NCBI RefSeq assembly: GCF_035319885.1
Contig: NZ_CP141285.1
Coordinates: 62,001-126,000, forward strand
DNA from: Altererythrobacter sp. H2
Lineage (GTDB): Bacteria; Pseudomonadota; Alphaproteobacteria; Sphingomonadales; Sphingomonadaceae
Direction of reading: 5' to 3'
DNA: 64,000 bases
Part shown: piece by piece, positions 1 to 7,839 of the stretch
Layout of the letters: every line of letters begins with the position of its first letter
Position numbering within the stretch: position 1 is the stretch's first letter
The notes under the pieces: model-generated
Databases searched by the model: none
Told to the model about the DNA's origin: nothing
The model's input: only the letters and a program-made list of their open reading frames with translations
Made by a program: the position numbers and the translations under genes

Positions 1-999
1 GACCTCCTCGATCGACGCGTTCACGAAATGCGCCACGTCGAACGTGTTGGTGACTTCGAGACCGGGCGGCGCAACTCGCTGGATGTCGGGAAGCAGTGTC
101 CTCACCGCCTCGACGATCTCCAGCGGATTGCCGTCCGGCGTCGGGGAAATGGAGATCGCGACAGCCGGCTTGCCGGACGTGATGAAGGAGGCGTCGTAGT
201 TCTGGCCGCCGAGCTCGACGGTCGCGATGTCGCCGAGCCGTACGATTCCGTCCGATCCGGTCTTGATGACCATCGTGCGGAACGCCTCGACATCACGCAG
301 ATCGGTTCCGGCGGTGATGTTGATGGCGGTGTTGGCGCCCTTGAGCTGGCCCGGCGACGCCTGCACATTGTTGGACCGCAGTGCGGTGGCGACATCGCTG
401 GCCGAAAGGCCACGCGCCGTGAGCTTGACCGGGTCCACCCAGATACGCATCGCGAGCGGAGCACCGCCGCTGATCTGCGCGGACGCGACGCCCGGAACGG
501 ATGTGATGAGCGGCTGAGCGACGCGCGTCGCAAAATCGACCATCTGCGGCGCCGGCACGGTCTCGCTGGTAAAGGTGATATACTGGATGGCCGAGGCGCC
601 ATCGGTGATCTTGTTGATTACCGGATCGGTGACGCCGGCCGGCAGGCGGAACTTGACCTGCTGCACCTTGGCGAGGATCTCGGTCATCGAACGGTCGGCA
701 TCGGCATTGAGTACCAGCTTGGCGCTGATCCGGCTTGTGCCCTGGGTCGAGGTCGATGTCAGATACTCGATGCCGCTGGCGGTCGCGATCGCCTGTGCGA
801 TCGGCGTGGTGACGAACCCCTGCATGACGTCCTGCGTCGCGCCGGGCAGCGCCGTGTCGATGGTGATCGTCGCGCTTTCCATGCGCGGATACTGGCGCAC
901 CTGCAGGCTCAACATCGCACTGACGCCCACGAGCAGGATCAGCAGGCTGACGACGATCGCGAGGATCGGGCGGCGGATGAAGATGTCGGTGAAGGCCAT
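1..999 (-). CDS. RND multidrug efflux permease, N-terminal part (cut by window edge)
   Basis: Inner-membrane proton-driven pump of the resistance-nodulation-division family. The visible 333 codons begin MAFTDIFIRRPILAIVVSLL, the typical cytoplasmic lead and first membrane helix of MexF/MexW/MdtB-type pumps. The first periplasmic porter region follows, with the family-typical SLQVRQYPRMESATITI and IKTGSDGIVRLGDIATVELG. The 3' two thirds lie beyond the left edge, so completeness cannot be judged. The start codon is 1 nt from the stop of the adaptor gene at 1001-2134, so the two form one operon and should assemble with an outer-membrane channel of the TolC type encoded elsewhere. The substrate cannot be predicted from this part. 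Confidence 0.93.
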   Translation of the reverse strand, partial: MAFTDIFIRRPILAIVVSLLILLVGVSAMLSLQVRQYPRMESATITIDTALPGATQDVMQGFVTTPIAQAIATASGIEYLTSTSTQGTSRISAKLVLNADADRSMTEILAKVQQVKFRLPAGVTDPVINKITDGASAIQYITFTSETVPAPQMVDFATRVAQPLITSVPGVASAQISGGAPLAMRIWVDPVKLTARGLSASDVATALRSNNVQASPGQLKGANTAINITAGTDLRDVEAFRTMVIKTGSDGIVRLGDIATVELGGQNYDASFITSGKPAVAISISPTPDGNPLEIVEAVRTLLPDIQRVAPPGLEVTNTFDVAHFVNASIEEV

Positions 1000-1000
1000 C

Positions 1001-2134
1001 TCAGCGCTCCTCCGTCTTCACGAGGCGCGAGACCTTGACCTCGGCGCCCGGCTGCACGCGCAGTTGCCCTTCGGTGACGACGACGTCACCGGGCTTCAGG
1101 CCACCGGCGATGACGACGCTGTTGCCGATACGGCGGCCGGTGTGCACTGGCACGATCTCGGCCTTGCCGGCCTTACGTGCATCCTTGCCGCGAATGACGA
1201 TCACGCTGTCGCCCTGCGCGGAGGTCTGGATCGCGGTCGCGGGCACGACCAGCGCGCCGGTCTGCGGCGGCAACTCGAGCGCGGCCGTCACATACATGCC
1301 GGGCCGTAGCGCCCGGTCCGGGTTGGGCAGGACCGCCTGCACCGTGACGTTGCGGGTGTCCTGGCCGATCTGGGGCTCGATCGCGTTGACGCGCGCGGTG
1401 AAGGTCCGGTCGGGGAAGGCGTCGCTGGTGACGGTGACGCTCGATCCGCGCCGCAGCTGTCCCAGCTCCTGCTGCGGCAGGGCGAACTCGACATAGAGGC
1501 TGGAGAGGTCGGTCAGCGTGGCGATCGCATCGCCGGGATTGAGGAACTGGCCGAGGTTGACGCGGCGAATGCCGATCTCGCCGGAGAAGGGTGCGCGCAC
1601 CTGCTTCTGGATGAGCCGGGCGTCGAGCTGGCGCACGGCGGCGACCGCCTGGTCCCGCTCCGCGCGGCGCTGTTCGAGCAGTTCGCGCGGCTCCGCGCCG
1701 GTCGGCGCAAGCTCCTCGGAACGGGACACCTGCACGCGGGCGAACGCGGCCCTGGCCTGGGCCGCCTGCCGATCGGCCGTCTCGGGACCATCGAAAAGCT
1801 GGACCAGCAAGGCGCCGCTGCGGACCTGCGAACCGGCCTCGAACCGGATGGCGGTCACGCGCCCCGCGATCTCCGGCGAGAGCGTCACCTCCCGAACCGC
1901 GCGCAAGCCCCCGACCGCTTGCAGAGCGGCCGGCACGTCTTGCGGCGTCACGACGGTCGCGGCGACGGACGTCGCCTGCTGCTGCCAGCCTTGTTGCTGC
2001 CCGGTGCGCATCGTGCGCCACAGGAACAGCCCGCCCAGGACGACGGCCAGGATCACGAGGGTGACAATGAGGGTCCGGGTCTGGCTTCCCCCGAAACGGC
2101 TGCGCTCCGGCAGTTCCTGATCGGCGGCGCTCAT
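1001..2134 (-). CDS. RND efflux periplasmic adaptor (membrane fusion protein)
   Basis: 377 residues. It links the RND pump to an outer-membrane channel. The N-terminus has a short cytoplasmic lead and one membrane anchor (about residues 21-41, LIVTLVILAVVLGGLFLWR). A barrel-sandwich hybrid half follows (EIAGRVTAIRFEAGSQVRSG), then an alpha-helical hairpin, a second lipoyl half (QVRAPFSGEIGIRRVNLGQF), a beta-barrel domain and a membrane-proximal domain ending near LKPGDVVVTEGQLRVQPG. The length is normal for the family. The start overlaps the stop of the small membrane gene at 2131-2334 by 4 nt (ATGA), and the stop is 1 nt from the pump start, giving a tightly coupled three-gene operon. No regulator is visible next to it. 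Confidence 0.95.
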   Translation of the reverse strand: MSAADQELPERSRFGGSQTRTLIVTLVILAVVLGGLFLWRTMRTGQQQGWQQQATSVAATVVTPQDVPAALQAVGGLRAVREVTLSPEIAGRVTAIRFEAGSQVRSGALLVQLFDGPETADRQAAQARAAFARVQVSRSEELAPTGAEPRELLEQRRAERDQAVAAVRQLDARLIQKQVRAPFSGEIGIRRVNLGQFLNPGDAIATLTDLSSLYVEFALPQQELGQLRRGSSVTVTSDAFPDRTFTARVNAIEPQIGQDTRNVTVQAVLPNPDRALRPGMYVTAALELPPQTGALVVPATAIQTSAQGDSVIVIRGKDARKAGKAEIVPVHTGRRIGNSVVIAGGLKPGDVVVTEGQLRVQPGAEVKVSRLVKTEER

Positions 2135-2334
2135 GCCATCCCCCTTTCAAGACGGCTGACCGCCCGATCAAAGAGGGAGCCGAGCGGCCAGCCCAGCAGG
2201 AAAGTGATCACCCAGATTCGGGCAAGTTCGTCCGTGAAACCCGCGACGAGGACCGAAATCAGGCCGGAAACGGAAAGGGCTGCCACCGCTTTTGTAAGCG
2301 GCTCCAGCAGCGGAGTTTTTGTGATTGAGACCAT
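2131..2334 (-). CDS. small membrane protein, DUF2798-like
   Basis: 67 residues if started at the ATG at 2334, which has a GGGGG stretch 11 nt upstream. A longer reading to 2472 is open, but its added N-terminus looks non-coding. The protein has two hydrophobic stretches (about residues 13-33 and 40-52) and a basic C-terminus, resembling the small DUF2798 membrane proteins often found near transporters or regulators. Its stop overlaps the adaptor start by 4 nt, so it is translationally coupled to the efflux operon. The family assignment is from overall pattern only. The function is unknown; an accessory role for the pump is inference. Confidence 0.6.
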   Translation of the reverse strand: MVSITKTPLLEPLTKAVAALSVSGLISVLVAGFTDELARIWVITFLLGWPLGSLFDRAVSRLERGMA

Positions 2335-2725
2335 TTGCGCGAATACCCCCAATCGGGGCAGGCGCACGGGGAGACCGACAAACGGAAGCCTCTGCGCCAA
2401 CCCCGACGAATTGCCAGGTTGACGCCGAGGACAAGGCAGAACTCTCTTGGAAGAGAGCGCAGGAATCACCACCCTGCTACTCTGTTTTCGGCGATAACCT
2501 TATAGGATTGTTGAAAGTGATTTGCAACCGATTTTGGGATTGTTCCCATTTTTTTTGGGACAGCGCGCCGCCTTATGTGGGGAGGTCGAGGATCGCAGGC
2601 CAGTCAGCACCCCCGGCTCTGGAAAAGATCTCGATGTAACCAAGTGCGCGGACGCCCAGGTCGCGCCGCAGGCACCATCTGCGCCAGTGCCAGTAAACGC
2701 CTGCTGGAAGTTGCGCGACGGCGTT

Positions 2726-2851
2726 CCCACTGGCGAGGAAGAGACATTGTTCGCCGAACTTGGTGCGCGCATTCGCGATGTCCGCGCCGGGTCCGACGGC
2801 GCACTCTACCTTCTGACTGACGAGCAGGAAGGTCGCCTGCTTCGCGTCACG
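2726..2851 (+). pseudogene. C-terminal remnant of a PQQ-dependent aldose dehydrogenase-like gene
   Basis: About 42 codons read as the last beta-propeller blade of soluble aldose (YliI/Asd-type) dehydrogenases. The blade pattern RIRDVRAGSDGALYLLTDE is followed by GRLLRVT, which in intact proteins sits near the C-terminus. Nothing upstream in this frame looks like the rest of the roughly 380-residue enzyme, and the frame runs on into unrelated codons after the blade. I read this as a tail left by deletion at the edge of the integrated region. It is next to integrase debris, consistent with repeated insertion and loss here. Confidence 0.6.
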
Positions 2852-3046
2852 CGTAACTCTGGCTCGCATAGGCTCAACTTGCCTCAAGCCCGTTGATCAA
2901 CTTGCCGCCCGAACGGGCCGCTGGCCGCGATACGCGGACTTGTTTGCTGCGCTCGGTGCCACTCACAATTTACCCAGCGCGCAACCCGGCGCGATCCTTG
3001 CGGGCATCAATGTGCATAAAGCCTTTGGCTCAACCTACTTGGGCGG

Positions 3047-3160
3047 TCAGGAGGCAAGCTGCATCGCTTCCAGTCTTGCAACTCCCTCTTCAAGCAGCCG
3101 CTCGATTTCGTCCGAGGTCCGCCGCACGGCGAGCTTCAGCGCCTCGTCGATATGGATAGG
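3047..3160 (-). pseudogene. C-terminal remnant of a third tyrosine integrase
   Basis: About 37 codons ending at a TGA match the very end of the integrase encoded at 11428-12693. Here the sequence reads IHIDEALKLAVRRTSDEIER; there it reads IHIDEALKLAVQRTSDEIAR. The match begins just after the point where the catalytic tyrosine would lie, and upstream codons are unrelated, so this cannot be active. The remnant lies 59 nt beyond the stop of the intact integrase at 3219-4484 and in the same orientation. It is closer to the distant integrase than to its neighbour, which suggests an earlier integration event of the same element family. Confidence 0.8.
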
Positions 3161-3218
3161 TGCCCAACTTTCGGAAGGCGAACAGCCCGCGCCTGCAACA
3201 TATAGGCAATGAAGCTTG

Positions 3219-4484
3219 TCAGGCAGCATCTCTGAGACGCAATGCTGCGCGCTCGGCGCCAAGCTCCAAAACTTTCGAGATTTCCGCGGAGGTGCGGCTC
3301 ACAGCCAGTCGCAACGCCTCATCCACATGCACATAGCCTTGCGTTACTGTCTGCGAGGCATGGCCAAGCATCGCGGCAATCGTCAGCTCCGAAAAGCCGA
3401 GATCGCCCGCGACGCTGCCGAAGGTATGCCTCAGGGTATGGGGCGTAATTTCCTCGATCTTCGCGATGGCGCTCAAGCGGGCGAGACAAGTCGGCGCGGT
3501 CGTGATGGGACCGGTCGTTTCCGCTGAAGGGAATACGTGCGGATTCCCTTCCATCACCGGCTGCTCTTGGATCAGCTTAACTACCGCCGGTCCGATAGCC
3601 CGCGCCTGTTCATCGCCCTTGGTATCGGGGAAGGCCACATAGCCGCCCTCGGCACGCAGCCAGGAGCGCCACATCGCTTGCCCTTCCTGACGGCGGAAGC
3701 CCGTCAGCAGCAGCAGCTTGACGATGGCGATCCCAACCGGGTTCTCGCCATTACGTTCGGCCACCACCATCGCCGCGCCAAGATCTTCGATTTCGGCGAT
3801 ACTAAGCCGGCGCTTCTTCTTCTTGCTCGCGAGTTTGCGAGCGCCCTTCGTAGGATGCTCTGCTAACAGCCCCTTATGCTTTGCATGAGATAGAACGCTT
3901 TGCAGAGTGCCCACTACACGCGGCGCAACGCCTGCTCCGCCAGTGGCGACACCGCCGCGTCCGCCTGCACGCGGCTTCGCTGTCTTTCCCGCGATAACAT
4001 CCGCCTGCATCGCCTCGACATCCGCGATCTTCAAGCGGCGGGCGACACGGTGCCCGAGTAGGGGCTTGATGTGCGTGTTGATGCGGCTCTCATCCATGTC
4101 GAGCGTTGATACCTTGATCGGCCGATTGCGCCTTCCCAGTATGCGCCCGGCTCGCGCTTCTTCTAGATACCAGTCGCACAGCTCGGTCACTGTGGGGTCT
4201 TGGCGAGACTGCGCCACTTCCTCGGCGGGATCAACACCGGCCGCGACTTCGCCGAGCTTGATCTTGGCCTGATCGCGAGCCTGCTCGACAGTCAGTATGC
4301 CATAGCGGCCGAGCTTCATTCGCCGCGTTCGATCCTCGACGTTGCGGTATTGGACGACGAAAGTTTTCGTGCCGGATGCGCCGACGCGAACACCAAAACC
4401 CCGCGTTTCACTATCCCAATGGAAGGTCTGTCCCTTCGCTGGGATGGGCAGGGCGTCAATCGCCCTCTTGGTCAGCTTGGTCAT
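3219..4484 (-). CDS. tyrosine-type site-specific integrase (DUF4102/P4-like), copy 1
   Basis: 421 residues, full length for the P4/prophage-type integrases that use tRNA genes. The N-terminal DUF4102 arm-binding domain (about 1-95, with TRGFGVRV and GRYGILTVEQARDQA) is followed by a SAM-like core-binding domain (about 100-225) and the catalytic domain. Visible catalytic elements are the arginine in LLTGFRRQEG, HTLRHTFGS, GHAS and the nucleophilic tyrosine in QGYVHVDEAL. A lysine/arginine-rich stretch (KLASKKKKRRLS) sits before the catalytic domain, as in the second copy. The gene reads away from the tRNA-Gly fragment at 4666-4716, the normal layout for an element inserted there. Repeats of TGCTTACG just upstream of the start are candidate arm or autoregulatory sites. 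Confidence 0.95.
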   Translation of the reverse strand: MTKLTKRAIDALPIPAKGQTFHWDSETRGFGVRVGASGTKTFVVQYRNVEDRTRRMKLGRYGILTVEQARDQAKIKLGEVAAGVDPAEEVAQSRQDPTVTELCDWYLEEARAGRILGRRNRPIKVSTLDMDESRINTHIKPLLGHRVARRLKIADVEAMQADVIAGKTAKPRAGGRGGVATGGAGVAPRVVGTLQSVLSHAKHKGLLAEHPTKGARKLASKKKKRRLSIAEIEDLGAAMVVAERNGENPVGIAIVKLLLLTGFRRQEGQAMWRSWLRAEGGYVAFPDTKGDEQARAIGPAVVKLIQEQPVMEGNPHVFPSAETTGPITTAPTCLARLSAIAKIEEITPHTLRHTFGSVAGDLGFSELTIAAMLGHASQTVTQGYVHVDEALRLAVSRTSAEISKVLELGAERAALRLRDAA

Positions 4485-4498
4485 CGTTCATCCTGCTT

Positions 4499-4545
4499 TG
4501 CTTACGCGGATTGAGCATACTCCAAAAGTAAGCAATACGTAAGCA
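4499..4545. repeat. TGCTTACG/CGTAAGCA repeats upstream of integrase copy 1
   Basis: Three copies of a 7-8 nt word lie within 50 nt of the integrase start: TGCTTACG at 4499-4506, GTAAGCA at 4528-4534 and CGTAAGCA at 4538-4545, the first inverted relative to the others. Placement between the integrase start and the tRNA-derived core fits arm-type integrase or excisionase sites, or an operator for the int promoter. The word differs from the repeats of the second integrase, as expected if each integrase recognises its own arms. Function is inferred. Confidence 0.5.
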
Positions 4546-4665
4546 GAAAAAAGGCGTTTTGACGGCTACCGAAGGCCCCGCTAGCGTAGTGATAATCTAT
4601 TCAAGATATTGATTATTATATGATTATAGTTCTATCTCCAAGCGTGGCGTAGGGGCATTTTGATT

Positions 4666-4716
4666 TTGCCAAGGTTGGGGTCGAGGGTTCGAATCCCTTC
4701 GCCCGCTCCAGTTTTC
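4666..4716 (+). repeat. attachment core: 3' half of tRNA-Gly(GCC), copy 1
   Basis: From the anticodon loop (TTGCCAA) through the 3' anticodon strand, variable loop, T arm (GAGGGTTCGAATCCCTTC) and acceptor strand to the encoded CCA, this reads as the 3' half of tRNA-Gly with anticodon GCC. The matching 5' strand of the anticodon stem (CAACC) is absent upstream, so it is not a functional tRNA. It is identical over 51 bp, including GTTTTC after CCA, to 12874-12924. A gene-end hairpin (GTTTTCC-CAC-GGAAAAC) follows. It should be an attachment site between two tandemly integrated elements. The intact tRNA is expected beyond the left edge. Confidence 0.88.
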
Positions 4717-4762
4717 CCACGGAAAACCAATTGTTTGAACCTCGCGAAGCTCGCGAGGCGCT

Positions 4763-4796
4763 GGTGACAACGGGCGAGTTTCCAACGATTGTCACC
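4763..4796. repeat. inverted repeat GGTGACAA / TTGTCACC at left end of the element
   Basis: GGTGACAA at 4763-4770 and its exact complement TTGTCACC at 4789-4796, with a further TTGTCA at 4800, lie about 50-85 nt inside the left attachment core. GGTGACAA also occurs at 12709-12716, beside integrase copy 2 at the other end of the same unit. This placement is what paired arm-type binding sites would show. The rest of 4717-5120 has no gene I can support. Confidence 0.5.
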
Positions 4797-5120
4797 ACAT
4801 TGTCATCGGGCCAAATCCAGCTGGGGACAACTCAGGCGTGCTCACTTCTTATCCAGATGTACAATTGCACGTCCGGCAGTTGGATTAGGCCATGCATGCT
4901 GGAGTGCCAGTGCAGTGATTTGCCCGCTCCTGCGCAGAACCAACCACTCGTTTAGCCGCTGATCCCTGGGCTCGAAGCCTGTCCTCCTTCAATCAACCCG
5001 TGAAGGGTCCGCTACGCATGCGCGTGCGGCCGCAGCTTCGCCGCGGTGATTGCGTCCAGTCTCCGGCCTGTGGGGCGACTGTCGAGCGGGTTGGTCCCGC
5101 TCCTCGACAGGAGCCGCATC

Positions 5121-5285
5121 ATGCCACTTGCAACTGCACAATCGCTTGGCTGGAACCTCTCCCGGACGCTGATGACGGTGATCGTCCTCATCAAGACCGG
5201 CCAAGGATATTTCGTAATCCCCGCCGATGAATTCGATGGCGACCCCGAACAGGTCGTTCGTGAATATGACCCTTTCGCCCGTTGA
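5121..5285 (+). CDS. small hypothetical protein, 54 aa
   Basis: The ATG at 5121 is preceded by a good ribosome-binding site (CAGGAG, 5108-5113), which favours it over an upstream ATG at 5046 in the same frame. The product has a weakly hydrophobic middle (about residues 17-32) and an acidic tail (FDGDPEQVVREYDPF). I do not recognise the family. It precedes a membrane-protein gene by 105 nt in the same orientation and lies within the integrated element. The codon use looks coding and the start signal is good; the function is unknown. Confidence 0.55.
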   Translation: MPLATAQSLGWNLSRTLMTVIVLIKTGQGYFVIPADEFDGDPEQVVREYDPFAR

Positions 5286-5390
5286 CCTTAGGCAGAATCG
5301 GACTTTTCGAACCAACTTCCGTCGTGCTAAACTCGCAGTGCAGATTGCGCTGAGGTGGTGGTGGCGAGCGCGTCCAGACAAGGGACGCAT

Positions 5391-5903
5391 ATGACCATTT
5401 TCCTCATCCTTGGGGCCGCTGCAGGCTTTTACATGCTATGGCTGCTTTTCCGGCTCGCCAGCCTCGCCCTGCCAGTATGCGTCGCGATCGGCACTGGCTT
5501 TGCCATACTCCGCCACGAATTCGGCTATCCGGCAGCAATCCTCGCTGCCTTTGGCGCTGGCATCGCCACGCTGCTCATCGGCCAACTTCTGGTCGCTTTT
5601 ACCCGATCTCCGTTGCTCAAGCTGGTGATCGCGCTGCTTTTTGCTGTGCCTGCTGCTTTCGCCGGATATCAGGCCGCGCACAGCCTTGGTTCGTTGGCAA
5701 CAAACAGCAGCTCTGTGTTGGCAATTCTCGGTTCGATTGCAGCGTTCGCCACATCCGCTTCAGCCTGGCGAAGTGTGATGGGTGGCAGCGATCATAAAAG
5801 CGCAAACTCAGCAGACGACCGGTCGATGAGCAGCAATCCTCATCCGCGAGCAAGGCATCGACGTCGTAAGCGTGGTCTGAAGACCGCAGCTCAGGCTGCC
5901 TGA
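5391..5903 (+). CDS. small membrane protein with IS66-altered C-terminus
   Basis: 170 residues from the ATG at 5391, with AAGGGA upstream; an earlier ATG at 5355 is less likely. Several hydrophobic segments (about residues 2-22, 25-42, 45-70, 76-97 and 104-123) indicate a polytopic inner-membrane protein with a polar tail. I do not recognise the family. The last dozen codons (from 5866) lie inside the left terminus of the IS66 element, so the present stop is IS-derived. Codons around 5830-5865 also read, in another frame, as part of a NYN-domain gene, so the native 3' end was probably lost before the insertion. Whether the product is functional is unclear. Confidence 0.55.
   Translation: MTIFLILGAAAGFYMLWLLFRLASLALPVCVAIGTGFAILRHEFGYPAAILAAFGAGIATLLIGQLLVAFTRSPLLKLVIALLFAVPAAFAGYQAAHSLGSLATNSSSVLAILGSIAAFATSASAWRSVMGGSDHKSANSADDRSMSSNPHPRARHRRRKRGLKTAAQAA
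5830..5865 (+). pseudogene. NYN-domain gene fragment left of IS66
   Basis: In the frame that joins across the IS66 target duplication, these bases read AAILIREQGIDV, followed by YGFGEQKTPESFRQ on the far side of the IS. Together they match the end of the NYN (LabA-type PIN-like) nuclease fold that precedes OST-HTH domains. A stop at 5827 and unrelated sequence upstream show that the N-terminal part of the gene, including the nuclease acidic residues, had been deleted before or independently of the IS insertion. Confidence 0.65.
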
Positions 5904-7429
5904 GCGATGGGTTCATCGATCGGTCGTTGCCAATTCCACGGCATCAGTTCGTCCCAGCGCGCGGCGGGCCAATCGGCGGCGATCTTGCCGATGATGTCGG
6001 CAATGTAGGCCTGCGGTTCGAGGCCGTTCATCTTTGCCGTCTCGATGACGGAGTAGATCGCGGCGGCGCGGGCGCCCCCCGCCTCCGAGCCGGCGAACAG
6101 CCAGTTCTTCCTGCCGATCGCGATGGGGCGGATCGCGCGTTCGGCGATGTTGTTGTCGATCTCGAGGCGACCGTCATCGAGGAAGCGAGTGAACGCGTTC
6201 CATCGCTTGGTGCCATAGCGGATGGCCTTGGTCGTTGGCGACTTGGGCGCGAGCTTCCTGAGCGCGTCGTCGAGCGCGGCGCGAAGCGCCGTCACCAGCG
6301 GTCGCGACCGCTCCTGGCGGATGCTTCGTCGGATATCGGGCGGCTGGCCGCGTATCTCGGCCTCGATCGCGTAGAGCTGTCCGACCCGGTCGAGCAGATC
6401 GGTGGTAAGCGCGGTGGGCTGTTGCTTGTGGCGCTCGAACAGCTCGCGTCGGAAGTGCGCCCAGCAGGCGACCTCCGACACGCGATTACCGGCGTAGATG
6501 CCGCTGAATCCGGAATAGGCGTCGGCCTGGAGGAAGCCGGCGAACCCGGCGAGTTCGCGCTTGGGATGGACGCCGGCGCGGTTGGCGGTGAACCGATACC
6601 AGACGAGCGGCGGCGCGGTGGCGCCGCTTGCGCGATCGTCGACGACATAGGCCCAGAGTCTTCCGGTCGCCGTCTTGCCCTTCCCGGGCTCGAGCACCTT
6701 CACCGGCGTGTCGTCGGCGTGGATCTTGGTCGCCTTGAGGCCTTCCTCGCGGATGCGCTTGACGATCGGGTCGAGCAGATGCGCAGCCTGGCCGGTCCAT
6801 CCGGCGAGCGTCGATCGATCGATATCGACGCCCTGCGCGGCCATCATCTCCGCCTGGCGGTAAAGCGGCAGGTGGTGATCGAACTTGGAGACGACGATAT
6901 GGGCGAGCGTGCCAAACGTCGCCTTGCCGCGCGCGATCGGCTTGGGCGGCGTCGGCGCCTGGACGATCTTCTCACAGGCGCGGCAGCTATACTTGGGCCG
7001 GACATGGCGCACGACACGCCAGCTGACCGGCACGACGTCGAGCTGTTCGTCGGCGTCGGCGCCGAGGCGGCGCAGCTCGCCGCCGCACGAGGGACAAGCG
7101 CAGGCACCGGTGGCGGGCTCGTGGACGACCTCGTCGCGCGGCAGGTGCGGCGGCAGCGAACGGACCGGCGTTGGCCGTTCGGGCTTGATGACGATATCGG
7201 GTGCGCGCGCGTCCGCGACGGCCGCTTCGGCCTCATGCTCTTCGAGCGCCAGCTCCATCTGGGCGATCTCGCGCGCGAGCTTCTCGGACGACGTTCCGAA
7301 GGCCATCCGGCGCAAGCGGTCGAGCTGGGCGCGGAGCATCGCGATCACGTGATCGCGAGCGTCGATCTGCGCTTCAAGGCTGGCGATCAGCGCGTCCCGA
7401 TCGGGGGTGGAAGCGGCCTCATCCGACAC
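5891..7429 (-). CDS. tnpC: IS66 transposase (TnpC, DDE type)
   Basis: About 512 residues from a GTG at 7429 (VSDEAASTPDRDALIASLEA), giving the usual family length; an open frame continues upstream to 7648 but its extra residues look non-coding. The N-terminus has a leucine-rich coiled coil (LEAQIDARDHVIAMLRAQLD), then a zinc-finger-like region with CxxC pairs (CACPSCGGEL; YSCRACEK), then the DDE catalytic core (HADDTPVKVL, with later WAHFRRELFE and the ENNIAE-like element EIDNNIAERAIRPIAIGRKN). The C-terminal IS66 domain ends near the left inverted repeat. It catalyses transposition of this IS. Confidence 0.95.
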   Translation of the reverse strand: MSDEAASTPDRDALIASLEAQIDARDHVIAMLRAQLDRLRRMAFGTSSEKLAREIAQMELALEEHEAEAAVADARAPDIVIKPERPTPVRSLPPHLPRDEVVHEPATGACACPSCGGELRRLGADADEQLDVVPVSWRVVRHVRPKYSCRACEKIVQAPTPPKPIARGKATFGTLAHIVVSKFDHHLPLYRQAEMMAAQGVDIDRSTLAGWTGQAAHLLDPIVKRIREEGLKATKIHADDTPVKVLEPGKGKTATGRLWAYVVDDRASGATAPPLVWYRFTANRAGVHPKRELAGFAGFLQADAYSGFSGIYAGNRVSEVACWAHFRRELFERHKQQPTALTTDLLDRVGQLYAIEAEIRGQPPDIRRSIRQERSRPLVTALRAALDDALRKLAPKSPTTKAIRYGTKRWNAFTRFLDDGRLEIDNNIAERAIRPIAIGRKNWLFAGSEAGGARAAAIYSVIETAKMNGLEPQAYIADIIGKIAADWPAARWDELMPWNWQRPIDEPIAQAA

Positions 7430-7491
7430 GCAAAACTTGTACCGGACCGGCAACGAAAATGCCAGCAAAAACCCCTGAATCCTGCCGATTA

Positions 7492-7839
7492 TCAGCCCGC
7501 CAACGCCGGCCGCCAGGTCCGCTCGGGGCGACGCCAGTCGACGCCTTCCAGGAGCATCGAAAGCTGGGCGGCGCTGAGGTGTGCGACGCCCGTCTGGGTC
7601 ATCGGCCACACGAACTTGCCGCGGTCGATCCGCTTCGAAAACAGACACAGGCCCTGGCCGTCATACCAGAGCAGCTTGACGAGATCGCCGCGCTTGCCCC
7701 GAAAGGCGAAGACGGCGCCAGAGTGCGGACTCTGCTTCAGCACCTCCTGCGCCATCACCGCGAGCCCGCACATCCCCTTCCTCATATCGGTCGCGCCGCA
7801 GGCGAGCCACACTCTCGTCGTGGGTGGCAGCGCGATCAC
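7492..7839 (-). CDS. tnpB: IS66 accessory protein TnpB
   Basis: 115 residues from a GTG at 7839 that overlaps the tnpA stop as GTGA. It carries the IS66 Orf2-like signatures ATDMRKGMCGLA, FAFRGKRGDLVKLLWYDGQG and LFSKRIDRGKFVWP. It is required with TnpA for IS66 transposition in studied members; its biochemical role is not settled. There is a 62-nt gap to tnpC. Confidence 0.95.
   Translation of the reverse strand: MIALPPTTRVWLACGATDMRKGMCGLAVMAQEVLKQSPHSGAVFAFRGKRGDLVKLLWYDGQGLCLFSKRIDRGKFVWPMTQTGVAHLSAAQLSMLLEGVDWRRPERTWRPALAG

Noticed and set aside
4666-4716. Functional tRNA-Gly gene
   Set aside because: Only the 3' half is present; no D arm or 5' anticodon strand upstream. The same holds for 12874-12924.
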